The notes below the pieces were generated by a model. That model worked only from the letters and a program-made list of their open reading frames with translations, searched no databases and was not told the origin of the DNA. The position numbers and the translations under genes were made by a program. A stretch of DNA of 16,732 bases, from positions 1-16,732 of the forward strand of contig JAOULY010000012.1 in assembly GCA_029881775.1 (NCBI GenBank), given 5' to 3'. This document shows positions 7,962-13,742 of this stretch, piece after piece. Within the stretch, counting starts at the first letter, position 1. The number at the start of each line of letters is the position of its first letter. The DNA is from Gammaproteobacteria bacterium (GTDB lineage Bacteria; Pseudomonadota; Gammaproteobacteria; UBA9214).

Positions 7962-8870
7962 TCAGCAATCATCTTTATGCGAGAGACAGTAGGCGCGCGC
8001 AAATACAAGTAACTCGTCCATTGCACGCTGCCGGAACTTCTGTTTCTGGTGTACAAACGAGAACGGCCGCTCCAGCGGCGGGTCCAGCTCAAGACTGACA
8101 AGCGTGCCGAGCTGCAGCTCCTTGTGAATTGTTACTTCGGAGACGATTGACACACCCATGCCGGCCTCAACCGCACCCTTGATCGCTTCCGGGCTGCCCA
8201 GCTCCATGGCGATGGACATATCAGCGGGTTTCATACCGGTAGCAGCCAGGTATTCCTCGATGACTTCGCGGGTACCCGAGCCCTCCTCCCTGGCTATGTA
8301 GGCATGCTCTATCAGTTCCTTGACGTTTAATTTCTTTTTGCCGGCCAGTTCATGAGTGGGTGGCACGACCGCGACCAGGCGATCGTTGCGGCAGTTCTCG
8401 ACGACCAGGTTCTTGTTGACGACCGGCGCCTCGACCACGCCCAGGTCGATATCGTTATTTTCCACCATGGATACGATACCGTCAGAATTGGATACCTTGA
8501 GGTGAACATTGATGTCGGGATATTTCTTTTTGAAATCACCCAGCAGCGCCGGCAGCATGTACTCGGCAATGGTGGTACTGGCACCGATAATCAGAACACC
8601 GCTGATCTCGCCGGTCATGTCACGGACGGCGTTATCCATTTTCGCATACAGGTCGAATATCTGCGCCGCATACTCATAGACGCGTTCACCGGCCGCCGTC
8701 AGGCTGATGCGATTGTGCGTGCGGTCAAACAGGCGGGTATTGAAATACTCCTCCAGTTGACGGACCTGGAAGGTAACCGCGGGCTGGGTCATGTGCAGGC
8801 TTTCTGCTGCCTTGGTAAAACTCAGCAAGCGGGCAACGGTATGAAAAACCTGTAGTCTGCGATCAGCCAT
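7962..8870 (-). CDS. LysR-family transcriptional regulator (CbbR/CysL/YeiE-like)
   Basis: A 302-residue DNA-binding regulator. The N-terminal winged helix-turn-helix is clear: SFTKAAESLHMTQPAVTFQV (about 17-36) and RLFDRTHNRISLTAAGE. The C-terminal effector domain begins near 90 with GVLIIGASTTIAEYMLPALL, a pattern shared with CbbR, CysL and YeiE-type members that sense small metabolites or anions. The effector is not determined. AGGA about 9 bases before the ATG at 8870 supports the start. It is the first gene of a minus-strand operon with the small unknown protein and the PerM-like transporter. A promoter and an inverted repeat lie upstream, consistent with autoregulation, which is usual in this family. 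It may control the transporter or a gene elsewhere; unlike most LysR genes it has no close divergent partner. Confidence 0.93.
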   Translation of the reverse strand: MADRRLQVFHTVARLLSFTKAAESLHMTQPAVTFQVRQLEEYFNTRLFDRTHNRISLTAAGERVYEYAAQIFDLYAKMDNAVRDMTGEISGVLIIGASTTIAEYMLPALLGDFKKKYPDINVHLKVSNSDGIVSMVENNDIDLGVVEAPVVNKNLVVENCRNDRLVAVVPPTHELAGKKKLNVKELIEHAYIAREEGSGTREVIEEYLAATGMKPADMSIAMELGSPEAIKGAVEAGMGVSIVSEVTIHKELQLGTLVSLELDPPLERPFSFVHQKQKFRQRAMDELLVFARAYCLSHKDDC

Positions 8871-8922
8871 TCAATGTCCTGTACGAAAATTTGTGCCGGG
8901 CAAGGCCGGTCAAGCGGTTGTG

Positions 8923-8952
8923 ACTATAAAGGAAGTCCCTGCCATAAACCAA
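8923..8952 (-). promoter_or_regulatory. Predicted promoter of the lysR operon
   Basis: On the minus strand TTGGTT (8947-8952) and TATAGT (8923-8928) are separated by 18 bases. The -10 matches 5 of 6 consensus positions, while the -35 is weak. The -35 overlaps one arm of an inverted repeat at 8943-8971. The leader to the lysR ATG would be about 45 bases. Confidence 0.45.
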
Positions 8953-8971
8953 TATGCCAGTGCTGTTTATG
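8943..8971. repeat. 7-bp inverted repeat at the lysR promoter (candidate LysR operator)
   Basis: CATAAAC (8943-8949) and GTTTATG (8965-8971) are perfect inverted arms with a 15-base spacer. The left arm overlaps the predicted -35 of the lysR operon. Position and symmetry fit an autoregulatory LysR-type site, though the spacer is longer than in a typical T-N11-A core. Confidence 0.4.
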
Positions 8972-9190
8972 CACACCCACCGCACCTCGCCGGCAACCCC
9001 TGTCACCTGCCTGCAACCGGCACGTCATGGTGTTATTCAGCCCGCTGCAGCCCGGACGATTGTTTTAACCGCAGCCGGTCCGGTCCGCTGTGGACAGCGC
9101 TTGCCGCAATCACCAGCATGCAGTGTAAAATGTTCGTGGTTACGTATCAAATATTTAATATACATACACTTACAAGGCAAGCATGTTACT

Positions 9191-9218
9191 GTTTCCACCC
9201 ATACCATGCAGTGGAAAC
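9191..9218. repeat. 8-bp inverted repeat in the intergenic region
   Basis: GTTTCCAC (9191-9198) and GTGGAAAC (9211-9218) are perfect arms with a 12-base spacer, just beyond an AT-rich stretch. It may be an operator or an RNA hairpin. No U-tract follows on either strand. Confidence 0.45.
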
Positions 9219-9412
9219 TCATGAACCTTCACGGGTGTAGCCGGTCTCACGATTGCACCCCGGGGAACACGACCCGCCCACACGGAACCGCTACTTTATG
9301 CAAGGCTACTTTCCGGGATTCGAACCCGAACATGCAGGCCGGCACCGACAAACCCGTAACACGCATGTGATCGTGAAAATCCCGACCACCCGCGGCATGC
9401 CGGTCGCCGGCC

Positions 9413-9430
9413 TTGGCATACCTGTAGCTG
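9413..9430 (+). promoter_or_regulatory. Possible sigma54 (-24/-12) promoter before the envelope operon
   Basis: TTGGCATACCTGTAGCTG has GG (9415-9416) and GC (9427-9428) separated by exactly 10 bases, as required for RpoN. TGGCA matches the -24 element, and TAGCT matches four of five positions of the -12 element (TTGCT). Initiation near 9440 would give a leader of about 120 bases to the ATG at 9561. Such matches occur by chance, so this is tentative. Confidence 0.25.
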
Positions 9431-9560
9431 CTCATCGATTAGAATGAATAACTGAATGGCGCCGCCTGGAGCAAGCCCCTTGTCATTGCGCAGGCCCGGG
9501 GACCCCTGTTCCTGCCGCCATTTGCCATGAAAAAACAGAAATCTGACCTGGAGACTGACG

Positions 9561-10349
9561 ATGAAGATATTACCTGGAATTCTGCCGGCATTGCTGCTGT
9601 GCCTGTTGCCAGTCGCGGCAAATGCAGAGACAGCCGAGGAAAAAGGTCTCGCTATCGCACAGGAAGCGGACCGGCGCGACAAGGGCTTCGGCAACTACAC
9701 CAATCACGTCAAGATGATCCTGAAGAACAAACAGGGACAGGAAAGCACCCGCGAAATCCGCTCGAAGACCCTGGAAGTGGCTGACGATGGCGACAAGAGC
9801 CTCACGATCTTTGACAACCCGCGTGACGTAGCCGGCACTGCCCTGCTCAGCTTCACTCACCGCGAAGGACCTGATGACCAATGGCTCTACCTGCCGGCAC
9901 TCAAACGCGTCAAGCGCATCTCGTCTGACAACAAGTCGGGCCCGTTCATGGGCAGCGAGTTTGCCTACGAGGACATCACCTCGCAGGAAGTTGACAAGTA
10001 CACCTATAAATTCATCAGGGACGATGTGCTGGACGGCATGGATGTGTTCGTCTTTGAACGTTACCCGAAAGACGAGAAATCCGGCTATACCCGGCAGCTC
10101 ATCTGGCTCGACAAGGAGCACTACAAGGAACGGAAAATCGAGTACTATGACCGCAAGGACTCCCTGCTCAAGACGCTGACATTCAGTGATTACAGGCAAT
10201 TCGAAGACAAGTACTGGCGCGCCCTCAACATGTACATGGAAAACCACCAGACCGGGAAAAGCACTCGCCTGCTGCAATCCAGCTATGAATTCAATGTCGA
10301 CCTGACCGACCGTGACTTCGACAAGAACTCACTGAAACGTGCCCGCTAG
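9561..10349 (+). CDS. Periplasmic LolA-like outer membrane lipoprotein-sorting protein
   Basis: A 262-residue exported protein of the LolA-like family annotated as outer membrane lipoprotein-sorting protein (COG2834 type). The signal peptide MKILPGILPALLLCLLPVAANA ends with an ANA-E type I cleavage site near residue 22. The mature part shows the family motifs: a beta-rich stretch, DNPRDVAGTALLSF, DDQWLYLPALKRVKRISSDN and SGPFMGSEFAYEDI. The fold is a half-barrel able to hold a lipid or acyl chain. Members are often encoded beside an RND/MMPL exporter; none is present here. GGAG 8 bases before the ATG at 9561 decides the start. The next gene begins 15 bases after its stop, so the two form an operon and probably act together at the cell envelope. 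The cargo is unknown. Confidence 0.88.
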   Translation: MKILPGILPALLLCLLPVAANAETAEEKGLAIAQEADRRDKGFGNYTNHVKMILKNKQGQESTREIRSKTLEVADDGDKSLTIFDNPRDVAGTALLSFTHREGPDDQWLYLPALKRVKRISSDNKSGPFMGSEFAYEDITSQEVDKYTYKFIRDDVLDGMDVFVFERYPKDEKSGYTRQLIWLDKEHYKERKIEYYDRKDSLLKTLTFSDYRQFEDKYWRALNMYMENHQTGKSTRLLQSSYEFNVDLTDRDFDKNSLKRAR

Positions 10350-10364
10350 ACCGGAACCACCGTC

Positions 10365-11588
10365 GTGAAACGCGTCCTGTGCACCCTTGCCTGCCTGCTA
10401 CCCGCCATCTGTGCACATGCCGGTTGGCGCGGTTACGTCGCCGCCGAACTGCTGGGCTTTATTGAAGATCCGCAGGACAGCCGCCAGCATAACAGCTACG
10501 TTTCGCTGGCCATCGAGCCGGAATATTTTCACGAATGGAACCAGCGCGACGACCTGTTTACGTTCAAGCCCTATCTCATGCTGGCCGCGCACGACAACAA
10601 CCGGACGCATGCCGATCTCCGCGAGTTGTCGTGGATCCACGTGGCACGCGACTGGGAAACGAACATCGGCATCAGCAAGGTTTACTGGGGTGTAACCGAA
10701 GCCGTTCACCTGGTGGACGTCATCAACCAGACCGACCTGGTGATCAATGAAGACGGCGAGGACAAGCTCGGCCAACCCATGGCCAAGCTGACGCTGGTAA
10801 GGGACTACGGTAATTTTGACCTGTTCGTGCTGCCAGGTTTTCGCGAACGCACCTTCACGGATATCGAAGGGCGACCGCGCTTCGGCATCCCGATCAGTGA
10901 CGACGCCCTGTATGAATCCGGCGCAAAGGAGCTGCATACAGACTTCGCCATACGCTGGTCCCGCACCCTCGGCGAATTCGATATCGGTATTGCACATTTT
11001 TCCGGCACCGGTCGCGAGCCGCGCTTCGTCGCCCGTCCCGCCGCTATTTCCGGCATGACGATCAGTGAAATCACGCCACTGTATGAAATCGTGGAGCAGA
11101 CCAGTATCGACCTGCAGGCGATCTTCGGCGGCTGGCTGTGGAAACTGGAAGCCATCACGCGCAGCGGCCAGGGCAAACGCATACGTTCCCTGGCCGGCGG
11201 CTACGAGTACACCTTCGTCGGCGTCAACGAATCCCAGGTCGACATCGGCGTTATTACCGAGTACCTCTATGACAGTCGCGGTGACAGCATCGACCCGGCC
11301 GTGATATTTGCCAGCCGGCCATTCTTTACCTCACCGTTCCAGAACGACCTGGTGCTGGGTGCGCGCGTGACACTGAATGATGCCGCCAGTTCAGAACTGC
11401 TGGCCAGCGTTATCGTCGACATGGATGGCGGCGGCCAGAGCTTCAACGTCGAGGCCAGCCGTCGCTTCGGCGACAACTGGAAGCTGTCGCTGGAAGGACG
11501 CGGGGTGATGAATATTCCAGCCGGCAACGTGCTGTCCTCCTTCGAGGACGAAAGCCGTATCCGCGTGGAACTGGCGCGCTACTTCTAG
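10365..11588 (+). CDS. Predicted outer membrane beta-barrel protein of unknown function
   Basis: A 407-residue exported protein starting with GTG at 10365. MKRVLCTLACLLPAICAHA is a signal peptide with an AHA-G cleavage site near residue 19. The rest alternates polar and hydrophobic residues in short strands and ends in Arg-Tyr-Phe; a C-terminal Phe is the usual beta-signal read by the BAM complex. A conserved-looking block, RELSWIHVARDWETNIGISK followed by VYWGVTEAVHLVDVINQTDL and DGEDKLGQPM, lies at about 86-148. I do not recognise a named family. It is translationally close to the LolA-like gene upstream (15-base gap, weak ribosome-binding site), suggesting a periplasm-to-outer-membrane pair, perhaps for lipid or hydrophobic compound handling. 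The function is inferred only from location. Confidence 0.82.
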   Translation: MKRVLCTLACLLPAICAHAGWRGYVAAELLGFIEDPQDSRQHNSYVSLAIEPEYFHEWNQRDDLFTFKPYLMLAAHDNNRTHADLRELSWIHVARDWETNIGISKVYWGVTEAVHLVDVINQTDLVINEDGEDKLGQPMAKLTLVRDYGNFDLFVLPGFRERTFTDIEGRPRFGIPISDDALYESGAKELHTDFAIRWSRTLGEFDIGIAHFSGTGREPRFVARPAAISGMTISEITPLYEIVEQTSIDLQAIFGGWLWKLEAITRSGQGKRIRSLAGGYEYTFVGVNESQVDIGVITEYLYDSRGDSIDPAVIFASRPFFTSPFQNDLVLGARVTLNDAASSELLASVIVDMDGGGQSFNVEASRRFGDNWKLSLEGRGVMNIPAGNVLSSFEDESRIRVELARYF

Positions 11589-11604
11589 GGCCCCCTGCTG
11601 GATT

Positions 11605-11639
11605 CGTCATTGCCACGTCACTGCGTGCTCGCAATGACG
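11605..11639. repeat. REP-like dispersed palindrome
   Basis: CGTCATTGC (11605-11613) and GCAATGACG (11631-11639) are perfect 9-bp arms around a 17-base loop. Read on the minus strand it begins CGTCATTGCGAGCACGCAGT and ends GTGGCAATGACG, like the widespread GTCATTGCGAGC...GTGGCAAT intergenic palindromes of many bacteria. It lies in the 69-bp gap between two convergent genes, a typical place for such repeats. It may also slow or terminate transcription, although there is no U-tract. Confidence 0.6.
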
Positions 11640-11657
11640 GCGTCAGGAAACTGCGAA

Positions 11658-12410
11658 CTAAACGGCTGAACGCGACGCCTGCAGGCCATCCTGCACCAGG
11701 CTGGTAATACTGCCCACCGGACTGACCTCATCCAGTACGCGCAGGATCAGCTGGGAGCGGTTTTTAACCTCGAATTTCCGGAACAGGGACGTCAGGTGCG
11801 CCTTGACGCCCTGGTGCGACAGAAACACACGCTCGGCAATTTCGCTGGTCGACAGGCCCTTCATGATCAGCGCCAACACCTCGGCCTCGCGATTCGTCAG
11901 ACGTCTGCCCAACGACAGTACCCTGGAGTGAATGCCGTCCACCAGCGAGTCGTCTTTGATGAAGCGTTCCATGATATGTCGCTCGGCCCAGAAAGAGCCT
12001 TTACGCACTGCATCAAGCGCCGCCAGTATGTGCTTGCCCGGCATTTTTTCATTTATGTAACCGTGTGCACCGGCATTGATTACCCGGTAAAGATGATCGT
12101 CAGGCATTGACCGGCCAAAGACGAGTACACGCAGGCCTGGAAAGCCCTCGACCATTTCCCTGATGAAGTCATCAAACTGGTCGGGGTTGGATTTTTGCTG
12201 TAACAGCAGCAGGTCCGGGGTTTCGCCGGCAAAGTAGCGCGCGCAGGACTCGCCAGGCGCCACACAGGTAACCGAGAAGTTGTCTTCGGATGATTCGAGG
12301 GTGTCGATTATTTCGTCCACAAACAGGTCCCGGATAGCGATCATCAGGACGTGCGCCCGTCTCGGCTCGTCTGCCACCTGTACCCGCCTCATCGCGTGTT
12401 GCGCTGACAT
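11658..12410 (-). CDS. LuxR/NarL-type regulator with a degenerate (pseudo-)receiver domain
   Basis: A 250-residue DNA-binding protein. The C-terminal LuxR helix-turn-helix is clear at 171-229: LTNREAEVLALIMKGLSTSE, IAERVFLSHQGVKAHL. The N-terminal part (about 19-140) has the length and secondary structure of a receiver, but the phosphorylation pocket is lost: the acceptor Asp position is Gln71 (DLLLLQQ), the paired acidic residues are replaced by Ala-Ile (MIAIRD), and the conserved Lys position is Glu121 (GYINEK). Control by phosphorylation is therefore unlikely; ligand binding or protein contact, as in CsgD/VpsT-like proteins, is an alternative. The start at 12410 is set by GGGAG 7 bases before it and by the promoter; an upstream ATG at 12446 would lie before the transcription start. 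No partner kinase is adjacent, and the RegB kinase nearby has its own partner. Confidence 0.9.
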   Translation of the reverse strand: MSAQHAMRRVQVADEPRRAHVLMIAIRDLFVDEIIDTLESSEDNFSVTCVAPGESCARYFAGETPDLLLLQQKSNPDQFDDFIREMVEGFPGLRVLVFGRSMPDDHLYRVINAGAHGYINEKMPGKHILAALDAVRKGSFWAERHIMERFIKDDSLVDGIHSRVLSLGRRLTNREAEVLALIMKGLSTSEIAERVFLSHQGVKAHLTSLFRKFEVKNRSQLILRVLDEVSPVGSITSLVQDGLQASRSAV

Positions 12411-12446
12411 CAGATTCTCCCTGAATACCTGTTTATCTATTAGCAT

Positions 12447-12475
12447 ATTATAATTTTCTTAATATTATTATGCAA
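12447..12475 (-). promoter_or_regulatory. Strong predicted sigma70 promoter of the LuxR-type regulator
   Basis: On the minus strand TTGCAT (12470-12475) and a perfect TATAAT (12447-12452) are separated by exactly 17 bases of AT-rich DNA. Transcription should begin near 12440, about 30 bases before the ATG at 12410, with GGGAG in the leader. This promoter also rules against the upstream ATG at 12446 as start. Confidence 0.7.
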
Positions 12476-12664
12476 GCCAGCGATCTGCTCTTTTTACGTA
12501 TGTATCACCTTGTTTATTATTAATAGTTGGCTTTCTGGCGACGGTCCCGGCCGCGGCTGAACTGTGTATTTTCTTGTCGGCAGGCAGACACGAGGCCTAC
12601 CCGCCATGGCATGCAGGTGCCCGGCGCCGCGGGCTCAGACAGGGCGCATGTCAGCGAAGCTGTT

Positions 12665-13426
12665 TCAGAAAGAAAATTGCCTGGTCCGCAGGCTAAATGC
12701 GGACCTGTCCGCAATATGCACGGCAACAGCCACCTTGTGGGAGTCGACTACGCGCTCGACCGATAGATGCCAGTCTGAAGCTGCCGCCGACGAACCGGTA
12801 AAGCGGATTTGCCAGCCACCCTCCCGGTCGCGCTCAAAATGGAAATGCCTGCCTGAATTGGCAAGGCCTGTGCCACAGGCCTTGCAGTAGGCCTCGCGTA
12901 GCGTCCACAGGTTGATGAACTCATCCTGCCAATCCGGCCCCTCAAGATCACGCAGCAATTGCAGTTCCTGTTCGGCAAACATGCGTTCGGCGATGCCCAT
13001 CGCGTGCCGGCGCATGACGAGCGCCTCGGCATCCACGCCGCAATCGAGTGTCTGCGTCACTAAGCAGGCCGCCAGGCCACGGGTATGTGTCAAATTGAAG
13101 CGTAACGACATCCCCGGATCGGGCTGTGCAATTTCCGGTCGACCATGGGTACTGCGGCTGAATTGCCAGTCGGAGGGATCGATATCGGCATAGCGTGACA
13201 GCACCTGTCGCAACATGGCATGCGACAGCAGAAAGACATGGCGGTCAGCGTCGAAACGAAAACGCCGGTAACGGTCAGCCTCATCAGCTGACAGCAGTTG
13301 CACGCAACTTTCCAGCACGGCCGGGTCCGTGACGCCATCAGTTTCCAGGAACCAGACATGAGCTGAATTTTCCAGGTCCGCGAGCAGGGACTGCCGATCA
13401 GCCACCGGCTTATTCACGGGCCGCAT
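12665..13426 (-). CDS. Sfp-type 4'-phosphopantetheinyl transferase
   Basis: A 253-residue enzyme of the Sfp/HetI/AcpT superfamily that moves the phosphopantetheine arm of CoA to a carrier-protein Ser. Motifs in order: DEADRYRRFRFDADRH (47-62), LSHAMLRQVLSRY (67-79), HGRPEI (94-99), FNLTHTRGLAAC (110-121), the Mg2+-binding CGVDAE (129-134, Asp132 and Glu134), and the WTLREAYCKACGTGL block (174-188, Glu178 and Lys182). The usual Lys of the WxxKExxxK motif is Arg177, a substitution compatible with activity but worth noting. The carrier target is not in the window: no polyketide, nonribosomal peptide or fatty acid carrier gene is nearby, so it could serve a distant cluster. No clear ribosome-binding site is seen before the ATG at 13426. 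It is divergent from the RegB-like gene across a dyad-rich region. Confidence 0.92.
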   Translation of the reverse strand: MRPVNKPVADRQSLLADLENSAHVWFLETDGVTDPAVLESCVQLLSADEADRYRRFRFDADRHVFLLSHAMLRQVLSRYADIDPSDWQFSRSTHGRPEIAQPDPGMSLRFNLTHTRGLAACLVTQTLDCGVDAEALVMRRHAMGIAERMFAEQELQLLRDLEGPDWQDEFINLWTLREAYCKACGTGLANSGRHFHFERDREGGWQIRFTGSSAAASDWHLSVERVVDSHKVAVAVHIADRSAFSLRTRQFSF

Positions 13427-13524
13427 CGATCAAGCGGGCCGATACGGCCCCGGGTTGACGGGTAATGCGCACGCATCCGCTCGGCGTTACCCGGCATGGT
13501 CGGGGTTCTTTCCATGTCCGCTAT

Positions 13525-13543
13525 ATTGCCAGTATTTGGCAAT
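13525..13543. repeat. 7-bp inverted repeat ATTGCCA-N5-TGGCAAT
   Basis: ATTGCCA (13525-13531) and TGGCAAT (13537-13543) with a 5-base spacer give a compact 19-bp dyad of the size bound by a dimeric regulator, about 200 bases before regB and 100 before the PPTase gene. A TATATT hexamer overlaps its left edge. Confidence 0.5.
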
Positions 13544-13570
13544 GCATTCACGGATACATCAGTCAGTGCA

Positions 13571-13588
13571 CCCGCTGCGCGCAGCGGG
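13571..13588. repeat. 18-bp perfect palindrome
   Basis: CCCGCTGCGCGCAGCGGG is a perfect 18-bp palindrome in the regB upstream region. It could be an operator, or could form a very stable RNA or cruciform hairpin. No U-tract follows on either strand, so a rho-independent terminator is not supported. Confidence 0.55.
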
Positions 13589-13603
13589 ATAACAACACGC
13601 AGC

Positions 13604-13637
13604 CATGTGACCTTTGCCTGACGCAGGCAAGCACATG
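13604..13637. repeat. Nested stem-loop upstream of regB
   Basis: Outer arms CATGTG (13604-13609) and CACATG (13632-13637) enclose inner arms TTGCCTG (13614-13620) and CAGGCAA (13624-13630) with a 3-base loop ACG. Thirteen base pairs interrupted by an asymmetric internal loop make a plausible leader RNA structure or double operator. Confidence 0.5.
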
Positions 13638-13686
13638 CCTGTCCGGGTCAAACAGTGAATCGCTGCTCGAACATGGCACATGACAT

Positions 13687-13701
13687 GCGTCAAACTGTCG
13701 C
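13687..13701 (+). promoter_or_regulatory. RegA-like box upstream of regB (candidate autoregulatory site)
   Basis: GCGTCAAACTGTCGC fits the dyad GCGACA-N3-TGTCGC with one mismatch in the left half. The same dyad recurs twice downstream of regA. Its centre is about 50 bases before the regB ATG, suitable for control of the regBA operon. Against the asymmetric RegR consensus it matches less well (12 of 15). Confidence 0.45.
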
Positions 13702-13742
13702 ATACAGTTGTCGTCCGTCCGCCGGCATTGCATGATGTCCCC

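Larger units (their letters stand above)
8871..9560. other. 690-bp gene-free interval between lysR and the envelope operon
   Basis: No convincing gene is present: short open frames on either strand have poor composition, no good ribosome-binding sites and no recognisable motifs. It holds the lysR promoter and dyad (8923-8971), an AT-rich island around 9140-9172 inside otherwise GC-rich DNA, an 8-bp dyad (9191-9218), a direct repeat GCTACTTT (9290-9297 and 9305-9312), an isolated tRNA T-arm-like dyad (9313-9329) and a possible sigma54 element (9413-9430). A small RNA or a long leader for the plus-strand operon would fit, but neither can be shown. Confidence 0.6.
13427..13742. promoter_or_regulatory. 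Divergent, dyad-rich control region between the PPTase and regB-like genes
   Basis: About 316 bp with no supported gene. It contains a run of inverted repeats: GGGCC/GGCCC near 13437-13451, GGGTAA/TTACCC (13460-13465 and 13487-13492), ATTGCCA/TGGCAAT (13525-13543), an 18-bp perfect palindrome (13571-13588), a nested stem-loop (13604-13637) and a RegA-like box (13687-13701). No strong -35/-10 pair stands out on either strand, so expression may depend on activators. Confidence 0.6.

Noticed and set aside
8893..9370. Two overlapping open frames (115 and 138 codons) in the gene-free interval
   Set aside because: Biased, low-similarity translations rich in His, Thr and Pro, no ribosome-binding sites and mutual overlap; best taken as non-coding.
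9306..9380. A complete tRNA gene on the minus strand
   Set aside because: Only the T-arm fits; no complementary 5' acceptor strand, anticodon stem or encoded CCA is found at the right distance.
9570..10277. 235-codon open frame on the minus strand
   Set aside because: Antisense shadow of the LolA-like gene, which has a signal peptide, family motifs and a proper ribosome-binding site.
10398..10997. 199-codon open frame on the minus strand
   Set aside because: Antisense shadow of the beta-barrel gene; no recognisable motifs.
12410..12446. Upstream ATG at 12446 as start of the LuxR-type gene
   Set aside because: It lies directly beside the -10 box and before the expected transcription start; the ATG at 12410 has a GGGAG ribosome-binding sequence.
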